A stretch of DNA of 64,000 nt from Pseudarthrobacter sp. NamB4 (GCF_005796185.1 NZ_VAHM01000020.1:1-64000); one strand, 5' to 3'; numbered from the stretch's first letter, positions 1 through 8,677 are shown. Notes: generated by a model from the letters alone, not told the origin. A program made the numbers and translations.

Positions 1-48
1 CGCCTCGGCCTGATCCGGAATAACCAGAACCTGAAACAGACAGGACCA

Positions 49-900
49 ATGATGTTCCCCGTCAGAATTGAAGTCATCCCTTCCGAGGGCATCGTGGAGC
101 AGGTCCGGGCCCTCGTGCCCCGGACCACCGCGCTCAGCGTCACCTGTTTGCCGCACCACGGCATTGAGCGGACCATGCGGACTGCCGTGGAGCTGAGCGA
201 CGCCGGCTATGCGGTGGTCCCGCACCTCGCCGCGCGGAGCATCCGCACCCGTGCCGAACTCACCGAGATTGTCCGCGGCTGCGATGCCGCGGGCATCCGC
301 GAAGTCTTCGTCATTGGGGGAGACCGGAAGCAGCCTGCCGGAGGCTACGACTCGGCGCTTCCGGTCCTCGAAGACATCGCACAGTACAGCGGCGGCTTGA
401 TGCGGGCAGGGGTGGCGGGCTACCCGGAAGGCCACCCGCTGGTCAGCCCCGTGGACTTGCTGGACGGCCTGCTGGCCAAGCAGTACCTGGCCACCCATGT
501 GGTCACCCAGATGTGCTTTTCCGCGGACAAGGTCCACGACTACGCCGCCTTGCTGCGCCGAGAAGGCGTCAACCTGCCCGTCTGGGCCGGCGTGGCAGGG
601 TCAGTCCCGCGGACGAAACTCGTGGCACTTGCCACGCAGATCGGCGTCGGAAGTTCCCTGAAGTTTCTTAGCCGCAAAGGCCCGCTGGCGCGCAAGCTCC
701 TGAGCGGGGACCGCTACTCGCCGGACAGCCTCATCACCGAGCTGGGAAGCCAGCCCGGTAACCTCGCCGGCATCCATCTCTACAGCTTCAACAGCCTTGA
801 TTCCATCCCCGGCCTCCCCAACGGCAAAGAGCCGGGCCACACGTCCACAACAGCAGCACTCCAACCAACGTCGATTCGAGGAGCAGCACGTGACCACTAA
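49..900 (+). CDS. methylenetetrahydrofolate reductase-like protein (MetF family)
   Basis: 283 aa, close to the ~290 aa of bacterial MetF, covering one TIM-barrel flavoprotein domain. The start region (RIEVIPSEGIVEQV, then LSVTCLPHHGIERT and VFVIGGD) is typical of MetF homologues that reduce or oxidise methylene-THF. ATG at 49 is preceded by AGGA; the frame stays open to the window edge, so an earlier start cannot be excluded, but the N-terminus already matches the family start. Its last codons overlap the GTG of the downstream permease, implying translational coupling. With cycA and purU it fits the disposal of one-carbon units from methylated amines or glycine. The exact role is inferred; classical MetF is normally beside methionine genes. 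Confidence 0.75.
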   Translation: MMFPVRIEVIPSEGIVEQVRALVPRTTALSVTCLPHHGIERTMRTAVELSDAGYAVVPHLAARSIRTRAELTEIVRGCDAAGIREVFVIGGDRKQPAGGYDSALPVLEDIAQYSGGLMRAGVAGYPEGHPLVSPVDLLDGLLAKQYLATHVVTQMCFSADKVHDYAALLRREGVNLPVWAGVAGSVPRTKLVALATQIGVGSSLKFLSRKGPLARKLLSGDRYSPDSLITELGSQPGNLAGIHLYSFNSLDSIPGLPNGKEPGHTSTTAALQPTSIRGAARDH

Positions 901-2377
901 ACCCCTTACGGCCCACCAGGAGCCGCACCTGGAGCGGCAACTGACCAACAGGCACATCCAGCTGATCGCCATTGGCGGCGCCATCGGCACCGGCCTGTTC
1001 ATGGGCTCCGGCAAGACCATTTCCGCCGCCGGGCCGTCCGTCATCTTCGTCTATATGATCATCGGCTTCATGCTGTTCTTCGTCATGCGGGCCATGGGTG
1101 AGCTGCTGCTCAGCAACCTGAACTACAAATCCTTCAGTGACTTTGCGGCGGACCTCCTGGGACCCTGGGCCGGCTTCTTCACCGGCTGGACCTACTGGTT
1201 CTGCTGGGTGATCACCGGCATCGCAGACGTGATCGCCATTGCCGGCTACTCCAAGGAGCTCTGGCCGGGGCTGCCGCTGTGGATCCCTGGCCTGGCCACC
1301 GTGGCCATCCTCCTGCTCCTGAACCTCGTTACGGTAAAGGCCTTCGGCGAGACCGAGTTCTGGTTCGCGCTGATCAAGATCATCGCCATCGCGGCGCTGA
1401 TCATCGTGGGCACGTTCATGATCTTCACGGGCTTCCAGTCCGACGCCGGCCCTGCCACCTTCACGAACTTGTGGAGCCACGGCGGGTTCTTCCCCAATGA
1501 ATTCATGGGTTTCGTTGCCGGCTTCCAGATTGCGGTGTTCGCGTTCGTGGGTATTGAGCTGGTGGGCACCACGGCTGCCGAGGCGAAGGATCCGGAGAAG
1601 AACCTGCCCAGGGCCATCAACTCCATCCCGATCCGCGTGCTCCTTTTCTATGTGGGCGCCCTCATCATCCTGATGTCCGTCACCCCGTGGACCCAGTTCC
1701 AGGCCGGCCACAGCCCGTTCATCGCCATGTTCTCCCTCGCCGGCCTCGGCGCCGCAGCCACCGTGGTGAACCTGGTGGTGCTCAGCTCGGCCATGTCCTC
1801 GGCCAACTCCGGCATCTACTCCACCTCCCGCATGGTTTACGGGCTCGCCCAGGAGGGGGACGCGCCGTCGGTCTTCCGCAACCTGTCTGCCCGCAAAGTC
1901 CCGCAGAACGCCCTGTTCCTCTCCTGCGTACTGCTGCTCTCCGGCGTCGTGCTCATGTACGCCGGCCAGGACATCGGCAAGGCCTTCGAAATGGTGACCA
2001 CCGTATCCGCCGTCTGCTTCGTGTTCGTCTGGTCCATCATCCTGGCCAGCTACCTGGCCTTCCGCCGCCGCCGTGCCCATCTGCACGCTGCCTCCAAATA
2101 CCGGATGCCGGGCGGCGTACCCATGGTCTGGATGGTGTTCGCGTTCTTCGCCTTTGTCCTCTGGGCGCTGACCACGCAACCGGACACCCTGATGGCGCTG
2201 CTGGTGACGCCGGTGTGGTTCCTGGTCCTCGGCGCAGCATGGCTGGTGCTCCGCCGCCGCCCCGCCCACCTGGCACGGTACGAGACCTTCAAATCCGAGC
2301 TTGCCCAGGACCTGGACGCCGAAGCGTCCGCGATCCGCCGCGACTTCGATGGGGCAGGGAACGGGGTGCAGAAATGA
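890..2377 (+). CDS. cycA: D-serine/D-alanine/glycine permease (APC family, CycA)
   Basis: 495 aa inner-membrane transporter with about 12 hydrophobic segments. It strongly resembles E. coli CycA over the whole length: NRHIQLIAIGGAIGTGLFMG near the N-terminus, FVMRAMGELLLSNL, then FVGIELVGTTAAE and AKDPEKNLPRAINSIPIR, all hallmarks of this amino-acid permease branch. GTG at 890 was chosen because GAGGAG lies about 6 bases upstream and overlaps the end of the MetF-like gene; the 31 residues readable before it are low-quality shadow sequence. Its TGA is shared with the purU ATG (ATGA), so the three genes form one operon. Substrate by homology: glycine, D-alanine, D-serine, in proton symport. Confidence 0.88.
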   Translation: MTTKPLTAHQEPHLERQLTNRHIQLIAIGGAIGTGLFMGSGKTISAAGPSVIFVYMIIGFMLFFVMRAMGELLLSNLNYKSFSDFAADLLGPWAGFFTGWTYWFCWVITGIADVIAIAGYSKELWPGLPLWIPGLATVAILLLLNLVTVKAFGETEFWFALIKIIAIAALIIVGTFMIFTGFQSDAGPATFTNLWSHGGFFPNEFMGFVAGFQIAVFAFVGIELVGTTAAEAKDPEKNLPRAINSIPIRVLLFYVGALIILMSVTPWTQFQAGHSPFIAMFSLAGLGAAATVVNLVVLSSAMSSANSGIYSTSRMVYGLAQEGDAPSVFRNLSARKVPQNALFLSCVLLLSGVVLMYAGQDIGKAFEMVTTVSAVCFVFVWSIILASYLAFRRRRAHLHAASKYRMPGGVPMVWMVFAFFAFVLWALTTQPDTLMALLVTPVWFLVLGAAWLVLRRRPAHLARYETFKSELAQDLDAEASAIRRDFDGAGNGVQK

Positions 2378-3324
2378 GCACATCACTCGAAGCGCCAGCC
2401 CCCGCAGTCGGTGCCGTAACGGCTGACCCTGCTGCCGCCGTCGAGCATGTCCTGACGGTGGACTGCAAGGAATCGCCCGGCATTGTGCACGCGGTGTCCG
2501 CGTTCCTGCTGGAGCACGGCTGCGACATCATGGACATCAAGCAGTACGGCGACAAGGCGCAAGGACACTTCTTCATGCGGGTGCATTTCACGTCCGCGCC
2601 GGGGCCAGGTCGGGATCCGTCCGGGCCTGACCCGGGCGAGCCCCTCCGCACCGATGATCTCCGCCGGAGCTTCGAGCCTGTTGCGGAAAAGTGGCAGATG
2701 AACTGGCAGCTTGAGCCGCACGGCCGCAAGCGCCGGGTGCTGGTGATGGTGTCCAAAATGGGACACTGCCTGAACGACCTGCTGTTCCGGGCGCGCACTG
2801 GCGATATCCCCGTGGAGATTGTCGCCGTCGTCTCCAACCACCGCGACCAGGAAGGCCTGGTGCAGTGGCACGGCATCCCGTTCTTCCATGTGCCGGTCAC
2901 CAAGGACACCAAGCCCGACGCCGAAGCCCGGCTGCTGGAGCTTGTGGACGCCTTCGATGTGGAGCTGGTGGTCCTGGCCCGGTACATGCAGGTGCTCAGC
3001 GACGGGCTTTCGGCCCAGCTGGCCGGCAGGACCATCAACATCCACCACTCGTTCCTGCCCAGCTTCAAGGGCGCAAAGCCGTACCACCAGGCGTACGAGC
3101 GCGGCGTCAAGACGGTCGGCGCTACGGCACACTACGTCAACGCCGAACTGGACGAGGGGCCGATCATTTCGCAGCAGGTCATCGAGGTGGACCACACCTA
3201 CACGGCCGATGACCTGGTGGCGGTGGGCCGGGACGCGGAGTGCGTGGCGCTGCGGAACGCCGTCCGCTGGCACTGCGAGGGACGGATCCTGCTGCTGGGC
3301 AACCGCACGGTCATCCTGCGGTAG
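2374..3324 (+). CDS. purU: formyltetrahydrofolate deformylase
   Basis: 316 aa. An N-terminal ACT-type regulatory domain (about residues 25-105, beginning VLTVDCKESPGIVHAVS) is followed by a formyltransferase-fold hydrolase domain. The signature around the catalytic Asn/His is present (TINIHHSFLPSFKGAKPY), with the downstream ATAHYVNAELDEGPII segment carrying the catalytic Asp. The enzyme cleaves 10-formyl-THF to formate and THF. It starts at ATG 2374 in a 4-base overlap with cycA. In actinobacteria purU is often found in sarcosine/glycine-betaine catabolic clusters, where it regenerates THF from demethylation-derived one-carbon units; the creatinase 1.6 kb downstream supports that reading (inference). 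Confidence 0.93.
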   Translation: MSTSLEAPAPAVGAVTADPAAAVEHVLTVDCKESPGIVHAVSAFLLEHGCDIMDIKQYGDKAQGHFFMRVHFTSAPGPGRDPSGPDPGEPLRTDDLRRSFEPVAEKWQMNWQLEPHGRKRRVLVMVSKMGHCLNDLLFRARTGDIPVEIVAVVSNHRDQEGLVQWHGIPFFHVPVTKDTKPDAEARLLELVDAFDVELVVLARYMQVLSDGLSAQLAGRTINIHHSFLPSFKGAKPYHQAYERGVKTVGATAHYVNAELDEGPIISQQVIEVDHTYTADDLVAVGRDAECVALRNAVRWHCEGRILLLGNRTVILR

Positions 3325-3330
3325 CTGGCC

Positions 3331-3591
3331 ATGAAGCACGGGGAAGCACCGGGCTGGCGCCGGGTGGCATGGACCGCCCTGCCGATGGGGCAGTGGGTGC
3401 GGCTTTCACGGGACGGGCAGCACATCGGCTGCGGTGTGGTGGACGGCAGCACTCCGGACGGCTCCGTCCTGTGGGTGGTGCTGGACGGCTGGCCGGAACG
3501 CCGGATGTTCCACCGGGAGGACTTCGTCAAAGTCGAGATCAAGGGCCAGGTTGTTGACCCGACGCCGGCAACCGGCAACCATGGGGTATGA
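3331..3591 (+). CDS. small conserved-type hypothetical protein, Trp-rich
   Basis: 86 aa, starting 6 bases after the purU stop and ending in an ATGA overlap with the next gene, so probably in the same transcript. The protein is soluble, with five tryptophans and a beta-rich look (QWVRLSRDGQHIGCGVV, SVLWVVLDGW). No signal peptide or membrane segment is visible and I do not recognise a family. Coding status rests on tight gene packing and balanced composition. Confidence 0.55.
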   Translation: MKHGEAPGWRRVAWTALPMGQWVRLSRDGQHIGCGVVDGSTPDGSVLWVVLDGWPERRMFHREDFVKVEIKGQVVDPTPATGNHGV

Positions 3592-3824
3592 CTGACTCTG
3601 ATACCGCAGGTGCCCCTTTTGATGACGACAGCATGGCGGAGGTTGACGGCGTCGAAACCGCCGAAAGCATTGCCGAAGACGTCAAGGACGAGATCCGCCT
3701 GGGCCATGTCCAGGATGACGTAAGCCATGTGCTCGAGGAACGCTTCGAGAATGCGGGCATCGACCTGCGCCCCGAAGTGGTGGATGACCTCGCCGAGGAG
3801 ATCGAACGGGACGTCTCGAGCTAA
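3588..3824 (+). CDS. small acidic hypothetical protein
   Basis: 78 aa and very acidic (about 24 Asp/Glu), beginning MTDSDTAGAPFDDDS and ending EEIERDVSS. The ATG overlaps the stop of the preceding gene. The second half looks alpha-helical (VQDDVSHVLEERFENAG). The function is unknown; the acidic helical character would suit a protein-binding or regulatory role, but nothing in the sequence proves it. Confidence 0.6.
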   Translation: MTDSDTAGAPFDDDSMAEVDGVETAESIAEDVKDEIRLGHVQDDVSHVLEERFENAGIDLRPEVVDDLAEEIERDVSS

Positions 3825-3984
3825 AGTTCCTGCCTGAAGGGCGTGCGGGCCGGAAACGGCGGGTAACAACCTGGATTACTGCGCTGGCCGTGTTGGGCGC
3901 ATGGCTCCCGAAGCCTAAACCGGGGGAGTCATACCGGTGATCCAGGTGGCCCGCACTTTGCAGCGGCGCGGGCCACGGAAACTC

Positions 3985-4149
3985 CTAGGGCCAGTCGGCG
4001 AGCCGGAACTGGATGGGCTGATGCATCCCGAGGAGAAGATCGCCGGTCCACTCGGCAACCGTCCGCTGCCGGCCCTCCAGCGGCTCTGCAGAAAGCTGCT
4101 GCTGAACGTCGTCAAGCGTGTCCAGTGGGTGGTCATCCGCGCTCTTCAT
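3985..4149 (-). CDS. very small hypothetical protein (54 aa)
   Basis: Starts MKSADDHPLDTLDDVQQQL and ends RLADWP. A strong Shine-Dalgarno sequence (AAGGGGGAA) sits about 5 bases upstream of ATG 4149, which is why this internal start is preferred over longer readings. Soluble, acidic N-terminal helix; no recognised domain. It is antisense to the flanking plus-strand genes and stands alone. Confidence 0.5.
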   Translation of the reverse strand: MKSADDHPLDTLDDVQQQLSAEPLEGRQRTVAEWTGDLLLGMHQPIQFRLADWP

Positions 4150-4382
4150 ATTTCCCCCTTGGTGAGTCTGTGAAAGCCACCCTAGGCAGGAGGAGAAGTG
4201 AGCGGAAGAGGATTTATCTACCGTCGGGATAAACTGCGCAAATCTTGATGAAGGACGTCCGGAGGAAGCCACAGAAGCAGGACGGACGAACCAGCCGCGG
4301 AGATCGAGAAGGACGTCCCGAGCTCAGGCGGCAGCGCCGACGGCACTTTCCCGCAGGCCGCGTGTGGTGGGACCATGTCCCT

Positions 4383-4583
4383 ATGCAAGACAACAGGGCC
4401 AGCAGCCCGCATGACCGAGGCCCGCACCTGCATGCCCACACGGCACCAACAACCCAGCAGATGCGCATCGTGGGCCAGCGCCGCCGCGAGGCGGAGGAAA
4501 AGCTGGAGCACCACCTGCAGGAAGCCCGCCACCGCAGCCATCCGCACGGTGACGAACCCCGGCAGGACAACAATTCACAGTAA
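4383..4583 (+). CDS. small His/Arg/Gln-rich hypothetical protein
   Basis: 66 aa, beginning MQDNRASSPHDRGPHLHAH and containing a charged helical segment (QRRREAEEKLEHHLQEA) that could form a short coiled coil. A strong two-hairpin terminator follows directly after the TAA, which supports a real transcription unit ending here. The start is uncertain: an in-frame ATG at 4245 and a GTG at 4362 also exist, but the sequence before 4383 is Arg-rich and looks non-coding. Function unknown. Confidence 0.42.
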   Translation: MQDNRASSPHDRGPHLHAHTAPTTQQMRIVGQRRREAEEKLEHHLQEARHRSHPHGDEPRQDNNSQ

Positions 4584-4585
4584 AG

Positions 4586-4618
4586 CGAACGACGGCGGGA
4601 CGCACCCGCCGTCGTTCG
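4586..4618 (+). terminator. Rho-independent terminator (ACGACGGCGG family)
   Basis: Perfect 14-bp stem, left arm 4586-4599 and right arm 4605-4618, with a 5-base loop, then TCTTTT. The core ACGACGGCGGG/CCCGCCGTCGT recurs at several gene ends in this window. Confidence 0.88.
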
Positions 4619-4628
4619 TCTTTTCTCC

Positions 4629-4662
4629 GGGGGCTGCCAGGGACACTGGCAGCCCCCTTTTT
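4629..4662 (+). terminator. second tandem Rho-independent terminator
   Basis: Perfect 12-bp stem GGGGGCTGCCAG (4629-4640) with CTGGCAGCCCCC (4646-4657), a 5-base loop and a run of five T. It lies 10 bases after the previous terminator and insulates the creatinase promoter. Confidence 0.9.
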
Positions 4663-4781
4663 GTCGGCATTGTTCCGTTATTGGAAACTGCGTTGCTCTA
4701 CAGTGACCAATTGAAATGGGGCGCCGGGCGGACCGTGACTACGATTTTCGGTGAATCGGGCGAAAAGGTACTGGCGCACCC

Positions 4782-4851
4782 TTGACCGTTGCTGATGTCA
4801 CAACCTACCTTTGGAGCAACAGTGTTGCAGAGCTTGCAACCTAGTTGCTCC
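4782..4851 (+). promoter_or_regulatory. creatinase promoter with tandem GCAAC-N3-GTTGC palindromes
   Basis: Two 13-bp palindromes, GCAACAGTGTTGC (4816-4828) and GCAACCTAGTTGC (4836-4848), are spaced 20 bp centre to centre. They are nested in a larger inverted repeat whose outer arms are GGAGCAAC (4813-4820) and GTTGCTCC (4844-4851). A plausible -35 (TTGACC, 4782-4787) and weak -10 (TACCTT, 4806-4811) lie just upstream, so a bound protein would block transcription of creatinase. The adjacent IclR-family gene is the obvious candidate ligand-responsive regulator (inference). Confidence 0.65.
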
Positions 4852-4888
4852 TTCCGAATCCGGAAGTGTTCTAACGAAAGGTATAACT

Positions 4889-6142
4889 ATGACCACCACA
4901 GTCGAAACCGCGTCCTCCGTCGCCGAACTCGAGCGCCTGAAAGTCCTGCACAACGGGAAGAAGGAGAAGCTGACCTTCTCGGATGCGGAATTCGAACGCC
5001 GCCTCGCCGGACTCCGCAACATCATGGCCGCCAAGGACCTGGATGCGGTCATCCTGACCAGTTACCACGGCATCAAGTACTACTCCGATTTCCTCTACAC
5101 CACGTTCGGCCGCAACTACGCCCTGGTGGTCACTGCCGATGACTCAGTCACGGTCACCGCCAACATCGATGCAGGCATGCCATGGCGCACCTCCTACGGC
5201 GAGAACATCGTCTACACTGACTGGCGCCGCGACAACTTCTACTTCGGCCTGCAGGAGGCGCTGCGCCAACGCGGCGTCAAGGCCAACCGGATCGGCGTTG
5301 AGGACGACTTCCTCCCGGGGCTGACCCGCGAAAAGATCGCAGCCGCCTTCCCGGGTGCCGAACTCCTGGACGTCTCCCAGGACGCCATGCGCCAGCGGAT
5401 GATCAAATCCGCTGAGGAGATAGAGGTCATCAAGCACGGCGCACGCATCGGCGACCTTGGCGGCGAGGCCATCCGCGCCGCGATCCGTGAGGGAATCACC
5501 GAATACGAGGTGGCCCTCATCGGCACCGAAGCCATGGTGCACGAGATCGCCAGGACTTTCCCGCACCGCGAAGTCCGCGACACCTGGGTGTGGTTCCAGT
5601 CCGGCATCAACACCGACGGCGCGCACAACTGGGCTACCACCCGCAAGGTGCAGCAGGGCGACATCCTCTCACTCAACTGCTTCCCGATGACCTCCGGCTA
5701 CTACACCGCACTGGAGCGCACGCTCTTCCTCGGCCAGCCGGATGAGCGCTCCCTGGAACTGTGGAACATCAACGTCGAAGTCCACAAGCGCGGCCTGGAA
5801 CTCATCAAGCCCGGCGCGGTCTGCAAGGACATCGCCGCCGAACTGAACGAGATCTACATCAGCCACGGCCTGCTGGCCAACCGCACCTTCGGCTACGGCC
5901 ACTCCTTCGGCGTCCTCAGCCACTACTACGGACGCGAGGCCGGCCTGGAGCTCCGAGAGGACATTGAAACCGTCCTGGAACCCGGCATGGTGGTGTCCAT
6001 GGAGCCGATGATCACCGTTGCCGACGGACAGCCCGGCGCCGGCGGATATCGCGAGCACGACATCCTAGTCATCGGCGAGGGCACGGTGGAGAACATCACC
6101 AGGTTCCCGTTCGGGCCCGAGCACAACATCGTCGACGCATAA
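4889..6142 (+). CDS. creatinase (creatine amidinohydrolase)
   Basis: 417 aa, M24 'pita-bread' fold without metal ligands. Similarity to the Pseudomonas putida enzyme runs over the full length: ILTSYHGIKYYSDFLYTTFG, FQSGINTDGAHN (catalytic His of the GAHN motif, residue 246 here), LSLNCFPMTSGYYTALERTL, FGYGHSFGVLSHYYGREAG and EPGMVVSMEPM. The enzyme hydrolyses creatine to sarcosine and urea (EC 3.5.3.3) as a cytosolic homodimer. ATG 4889 has GAAAGG 7 bases upstream; the upstream in-frame ATG at 4811 would put the operator inside the gene and lacks family similarity. No creatininase or sarcosine oxidase is seen in the window, so downstream steps must lie elsewhere. Confidence 0.95.
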   Translation: MTTTVETASSVAELERLKVLHNGKKEKLTFSDAEFERRLAGLRNIMAAKDLDAVILTSYHGIKYYSDFLYTTFGRNYALVVTADDSVTVTANIDAGMPWRTSYGENIVYTDWRRDNFYFGLQEALRQRGVKANRIGVEDDFLPGLTREKIAAAFPGAELLDVSQDAMRQRMIKSAEEIEVIKHGARIGDLGGEAIRAAIREGITEYEVALIGTEAMVHEIARTFPHREVRDTWVWFQSGINTDGAHNWATTRKVQQGDILSLNCFPMTSGYYTALERTLFLGQPDERSLELWNINVEVHKRGLELIKPGAVCKDIAAELNEIYISHGLLANRTFGYGHSFGVLSHYYGREAGLELREDIETVLEPGMVVSMEPMITVADGQPGAGGYREHDILVIGEGTVENITRFPFGPEHNIVDA

Positions 6143-6158
6143 GCCCCAGAAGCAGGGA

Positions 6159-6186
6159 GCGGCGCTGCGGAATCCGTGGCGCCGCT
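6159..6186 (+). terminator. possible weak terminator after creatinase
   Basis: AGCGGCGC (6159-6166) pairs with GCGCCGCT (6179-6186) across a 12-base loop followed by TTTCGG. It is short, and read-through into the IclR gene is plausible. Confidence 0.35.
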
Positions 6187-6215
6187 TTCGGCGTCTCCGC
6201 CGAACGTAGGGAAAG

Positions 6216-7046
6216 ATGATAGCTACCATGACTCCACCAGCAGCCAGAGAAACCCACGGAACCGGCGCCAACGGCACGGCCGACGCGAAAGGCGCCTCCG
6301 TCGTCGTCAACGCGATCGCCGTCCTGCGCACCTTCACTCCGGAACAACCGCTGCTGGGAGTCACCGAAATCGCCGGCCGGGTGGGTATGCACAAGAGCAG
6401 CGTCTCGAGGATCCTGGCCACCCTGGAGCAGGAAAACCTTGTGGAACGGGATCCGGAAAGCCGCCGTTTCCGACTGGGGCTGGGACTTATCGCCGTTGCC
6501 GGGCCGCTGCTGGCTGAGATGGACGAGCGCCGTGTGGCCTATCCCGTCCTGCGGCAACTGACCGAGCAGACTGGGGAAACCAGCGCCCTGATGGTATGGA
6601 GCGGCGGCGAAGCGATCTGTGTGGAGCAGATCGCCAGCCACCACCAGATCAAGCACACCACACCCTTGGGTGCGCGGTACCGGGACGCCGTCAGCGCCTC
6701 GGTGCAGGTGTTCCTGGCAGCCCGGCCCGCCGAGCGGGTCCGTGAACTGCTGCGCAGCGGTTCCGTCAGTTATCCCGGCCTGGACGACGCCGGCCTGGAA
6801 ACCTACGAGGCAAGGCTGCGGGACGTGGCCAGCCGGGGCTGGGCGGAGAACTACGGCGAATCCTCCCTCGACGAGGTGGGGGTTGCCGCACCGGTCTTCG
6901 ACCACCGCGGTGACGTAGCCGCCGTCGTGCTGATCTCCGCCCCGCGCTTCCGTGTCTCGCGGGAACGGCTGGAGACCCTGGGCGAAGCGTGCGTCGCCGC
7001 GGCCGCGCAGGTGACCACGCGCCTCGGCGGCCGCCCGGCAAAGTAA
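6216..7046 (+). CDS. IclR-family transcriptional regulator
   Basis: 276 aa. An N-terminal winged helix-turn-helix (about residues 30-90, with LGVTEIAGRVGMHKSSVSRI and LATLEQENLVERD) is followed by the IclR effector domain (GGEAICVEQI, SASVQVFLAA, VAAPVFDHRG). It lies 73 bases downstream of creatinase on the same strand, which makes it the likely local regulator binding the tandem palindromes at 4816-4848. ATG 6216 follows AGGG closely; ATG 6228 is an alternative with poorer spacing. The effector, perhaps creatine or sarcosine, is not known. Confidence 0.9.
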   Translation: MIATMTPPAARETHGTGANGTADAKGASVVVNAIAVLRTFTPEQPLLGVTEIAGRVGMHKSSVSRILATLEQENLVERDPESRRFRLGLGLIAVAGPLLAEMDERRVAYPVLRQLTEQTGETSALMVWSGGEAICVEQIASHHQIKHTTPLGARYRDAVSASVQVFLAARPAERVRELLRSGSVSYPGLDDAGLETYEARLRDVASRGWAENYGESSLDEVGVAAPVFDHRGDVAAVVLISAPRFRVSRERLETLGEACVAAAAQVTTRLGGRPAK

Positions 7047-7096
7047 GCCGGCCCCGCCAAGTAACCCAACCTGGCCGGGTCAGCGCATGCCTTCGG

Positions 7097-8677
7097 TCAG
7101 GCCAGGCCCGCCATCCGCACCGCCAGGTGCAGGGAAGCCAGCCGGCCTGTGCCCCGGGGGTCGCCGCCGCACAGCTCGAAGATCCGCTGCAGCCGGTGGT
7201 GCATTGACTGCCGCTCCAGGTGCAGTTCGCGTGCGGACTGGGCAGTGTTGCAGCCGGAGTCCAGCCACACCTGCAGCGTCTCCAGCAACTGAGACTGCCG
7301 CTGCGCATCATGCTCCAGGACCGCACGCAGCTGGCGAGTGACGAACGCCTCCCGCGCGGACGCGTCGATGGCCGTCAGGGCGAGGCTCTCCACGGCGGTG
7401 TCCTCCGCATCAACAACCACCCGCCCATGATCCGGATGCCGCCTGCGAGGCGATGCGTTGCGCCGCCGGACCTGGCGAATCTCCAGTGCGCGGCGCGCTT
7501 CGGCCAGGGACCAGGCAGCCTCCGCCACCCTGCCGGCAACCGGCCCCAGGGCCACCGTTGCGTCCTGGTCTCCCTCCAGTCCTTGCAGGGATTCCAGGAG
7601 CTTCCGCCGCGCGCCCACGGTGTCGTCCGCGGGCAGGCCGATCATCACCACAAGCTCCGCATCGTCCTGATAGGCCGCGCTGGGAATGCGGCTTGAGTTC
7701 AGGAACGTCTCGACGGCGCCACGCAGCTCTTGCGGGGACGCGGCGTGGATTGCCGCCACCACGGCGGGGGACTCGGCCGGGAAACCGGCGCCCGGTGCCA
7801 GCTGCTCGAGGCGCCACGCCGGCGCGGAAGTGAGCACTGCGCGCATCAGCTCGGCGCCGGCCAGAGCATGCAGCCCGGGAGGCGTGTGCTGCAGCAACGC
7901 CAGGCCCAGGATGTCGACGGCACGTTCCCCCGCCACGTGCGCAAGGGCGGTGTCTGCCCCCTGCTTCACCTGGACTTCAAGCCTGCCCATCAGGACACCG
8001 CGCACGGGTATGTCCACGCTGATCGCCACGCGGCCGGCCGCCCCGGGATCCCCGCCTTGCCCGCCTGCCACTGCTTCGTCGTCGGGCCTGCCGCCGTCGC
8101 CCTCCCAGCTCTCCGGCGCGGCGCTCCCCATCGCAACACCCCACGGGGAGGTGAGCCTCACTGCTGAGCCGGTGATGCCGGCCAATACCCCCAAAATTTT
8201 GTCCAGGGAGGCTCCGTGGGCCAGCTCGGCAGCCATGGCACGGGTGGCCGCGTCCGCCTGCTGGAGGTGACCCACGGATTCGCTCACCAGGATCGAATTG
8301 ATGGCCTGCATGACGCCAACGAACGGCACCACCTTGCGGAGCTCCACCACCGGAAGCCCGTACTCCCGGGCCTTTTCCAGCATCGCGGCCGGGATCTCGG
8401 GCAGGGCGCCCCCGGTTTCGATGGCCAGCGCCGCGATGCCGCGCTGCGCGAGTGCGCGGACATACTCCTCACGCTTCTCCGGCGTGGCCGAGGCCAGGGT
8501 GATGCCGCCGCAGAGCAGCAACTCACCGCCCCGCAGCAGGGGAGCGATGTCCAGCACCTCGCTGGAGTGGACCCAGCGCACGGGCTGCGCATAGGTATGT
8601 GCCCCCGGCGGATGGACCACGGGATCGGCGGAGGCCAGGGCGGGGTGGGCGAGTATTTCCCCTAGGAACACTGACAT
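7097..8677 (-). CDS. PucR-family transcriptional regulator
   Basis: 526 aa. The N-terminal PucR domain (about residues 8-125; VHSSEVLDIAPLLRGGELLL) is followed by a central GGDEF-like linker region and a C-terminal PucR-type helix-turn-helix (about 455-515; LQVWLDSGCNTAQSARELHL then MHHRLQRIFELCG). Members such as B. subtilis PucR control purine, ureide or other nitrogen-source genes. It is divergent from the NCS1 permease at 8786, and a 15-bp palindrome lies between them, so it probably controls the permease and its NodB-fold partner (inference). The start ATG 8677 is the only one giving the full PucR N-terminus. Confidence 0.9.
   Translation of the reverse strand: MSVFLGEILAHPALASADPVVHPPGAHTYAQPVRWVHSSEVLDIAPLLRGGELLLCGGITLASATPEKREEYVRALAQRGIAALAIETGGALPEIPAAMLEKAREYGLPVVELRKVVPFVGVMQAINSILVSESVGHLQQADAATRAMAAELAHGASLDKILGVLAGITGSAVRLTSPWGVAMGSAAPESWEGDGGRPDDEAVAGGQGGDPGAAGRVAISVDIPVRGVLMGRLEVQVKQGADTALAHVAGERAVDILGLALLQHTPPGLHALAGAELMRAVLTSAPAWRLEQLAPGAGFPAESPAVVAAIHAASPQELRGAVETFLNSSRIPSAAYQDDAELVVMIGLPADDTVGARRKLLESLQGLEGDQDATVALGPVAGRVAEAAWSLAEARRALEIRQVRRRNASPRRRHPDHGRVVVDAEDTAVESLALTAIDASAREAFVTRQLRAVLEHDAQRQSQLLETLQVWLDSGCNTAQSARELHLERQSMHHRLQRIFELCGGDPRGTGRLASLHLAVRMAGLA

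Noticed and set aside
788..2386. 532-residue open frame antisense to cycA
   Set aside because: Gln/Glu/Gly/His/Arg-rich composition typical of the antisense frame of a high-GC membrane-protein gene; no family match, and the plus-strand protein is an unmistakable permease.
49..3324. Sarcosine oxidase subunits expected near purU and creatinase
   Set aside because: Not present in the window; only MetF-like, CycA and PurU can be supported.
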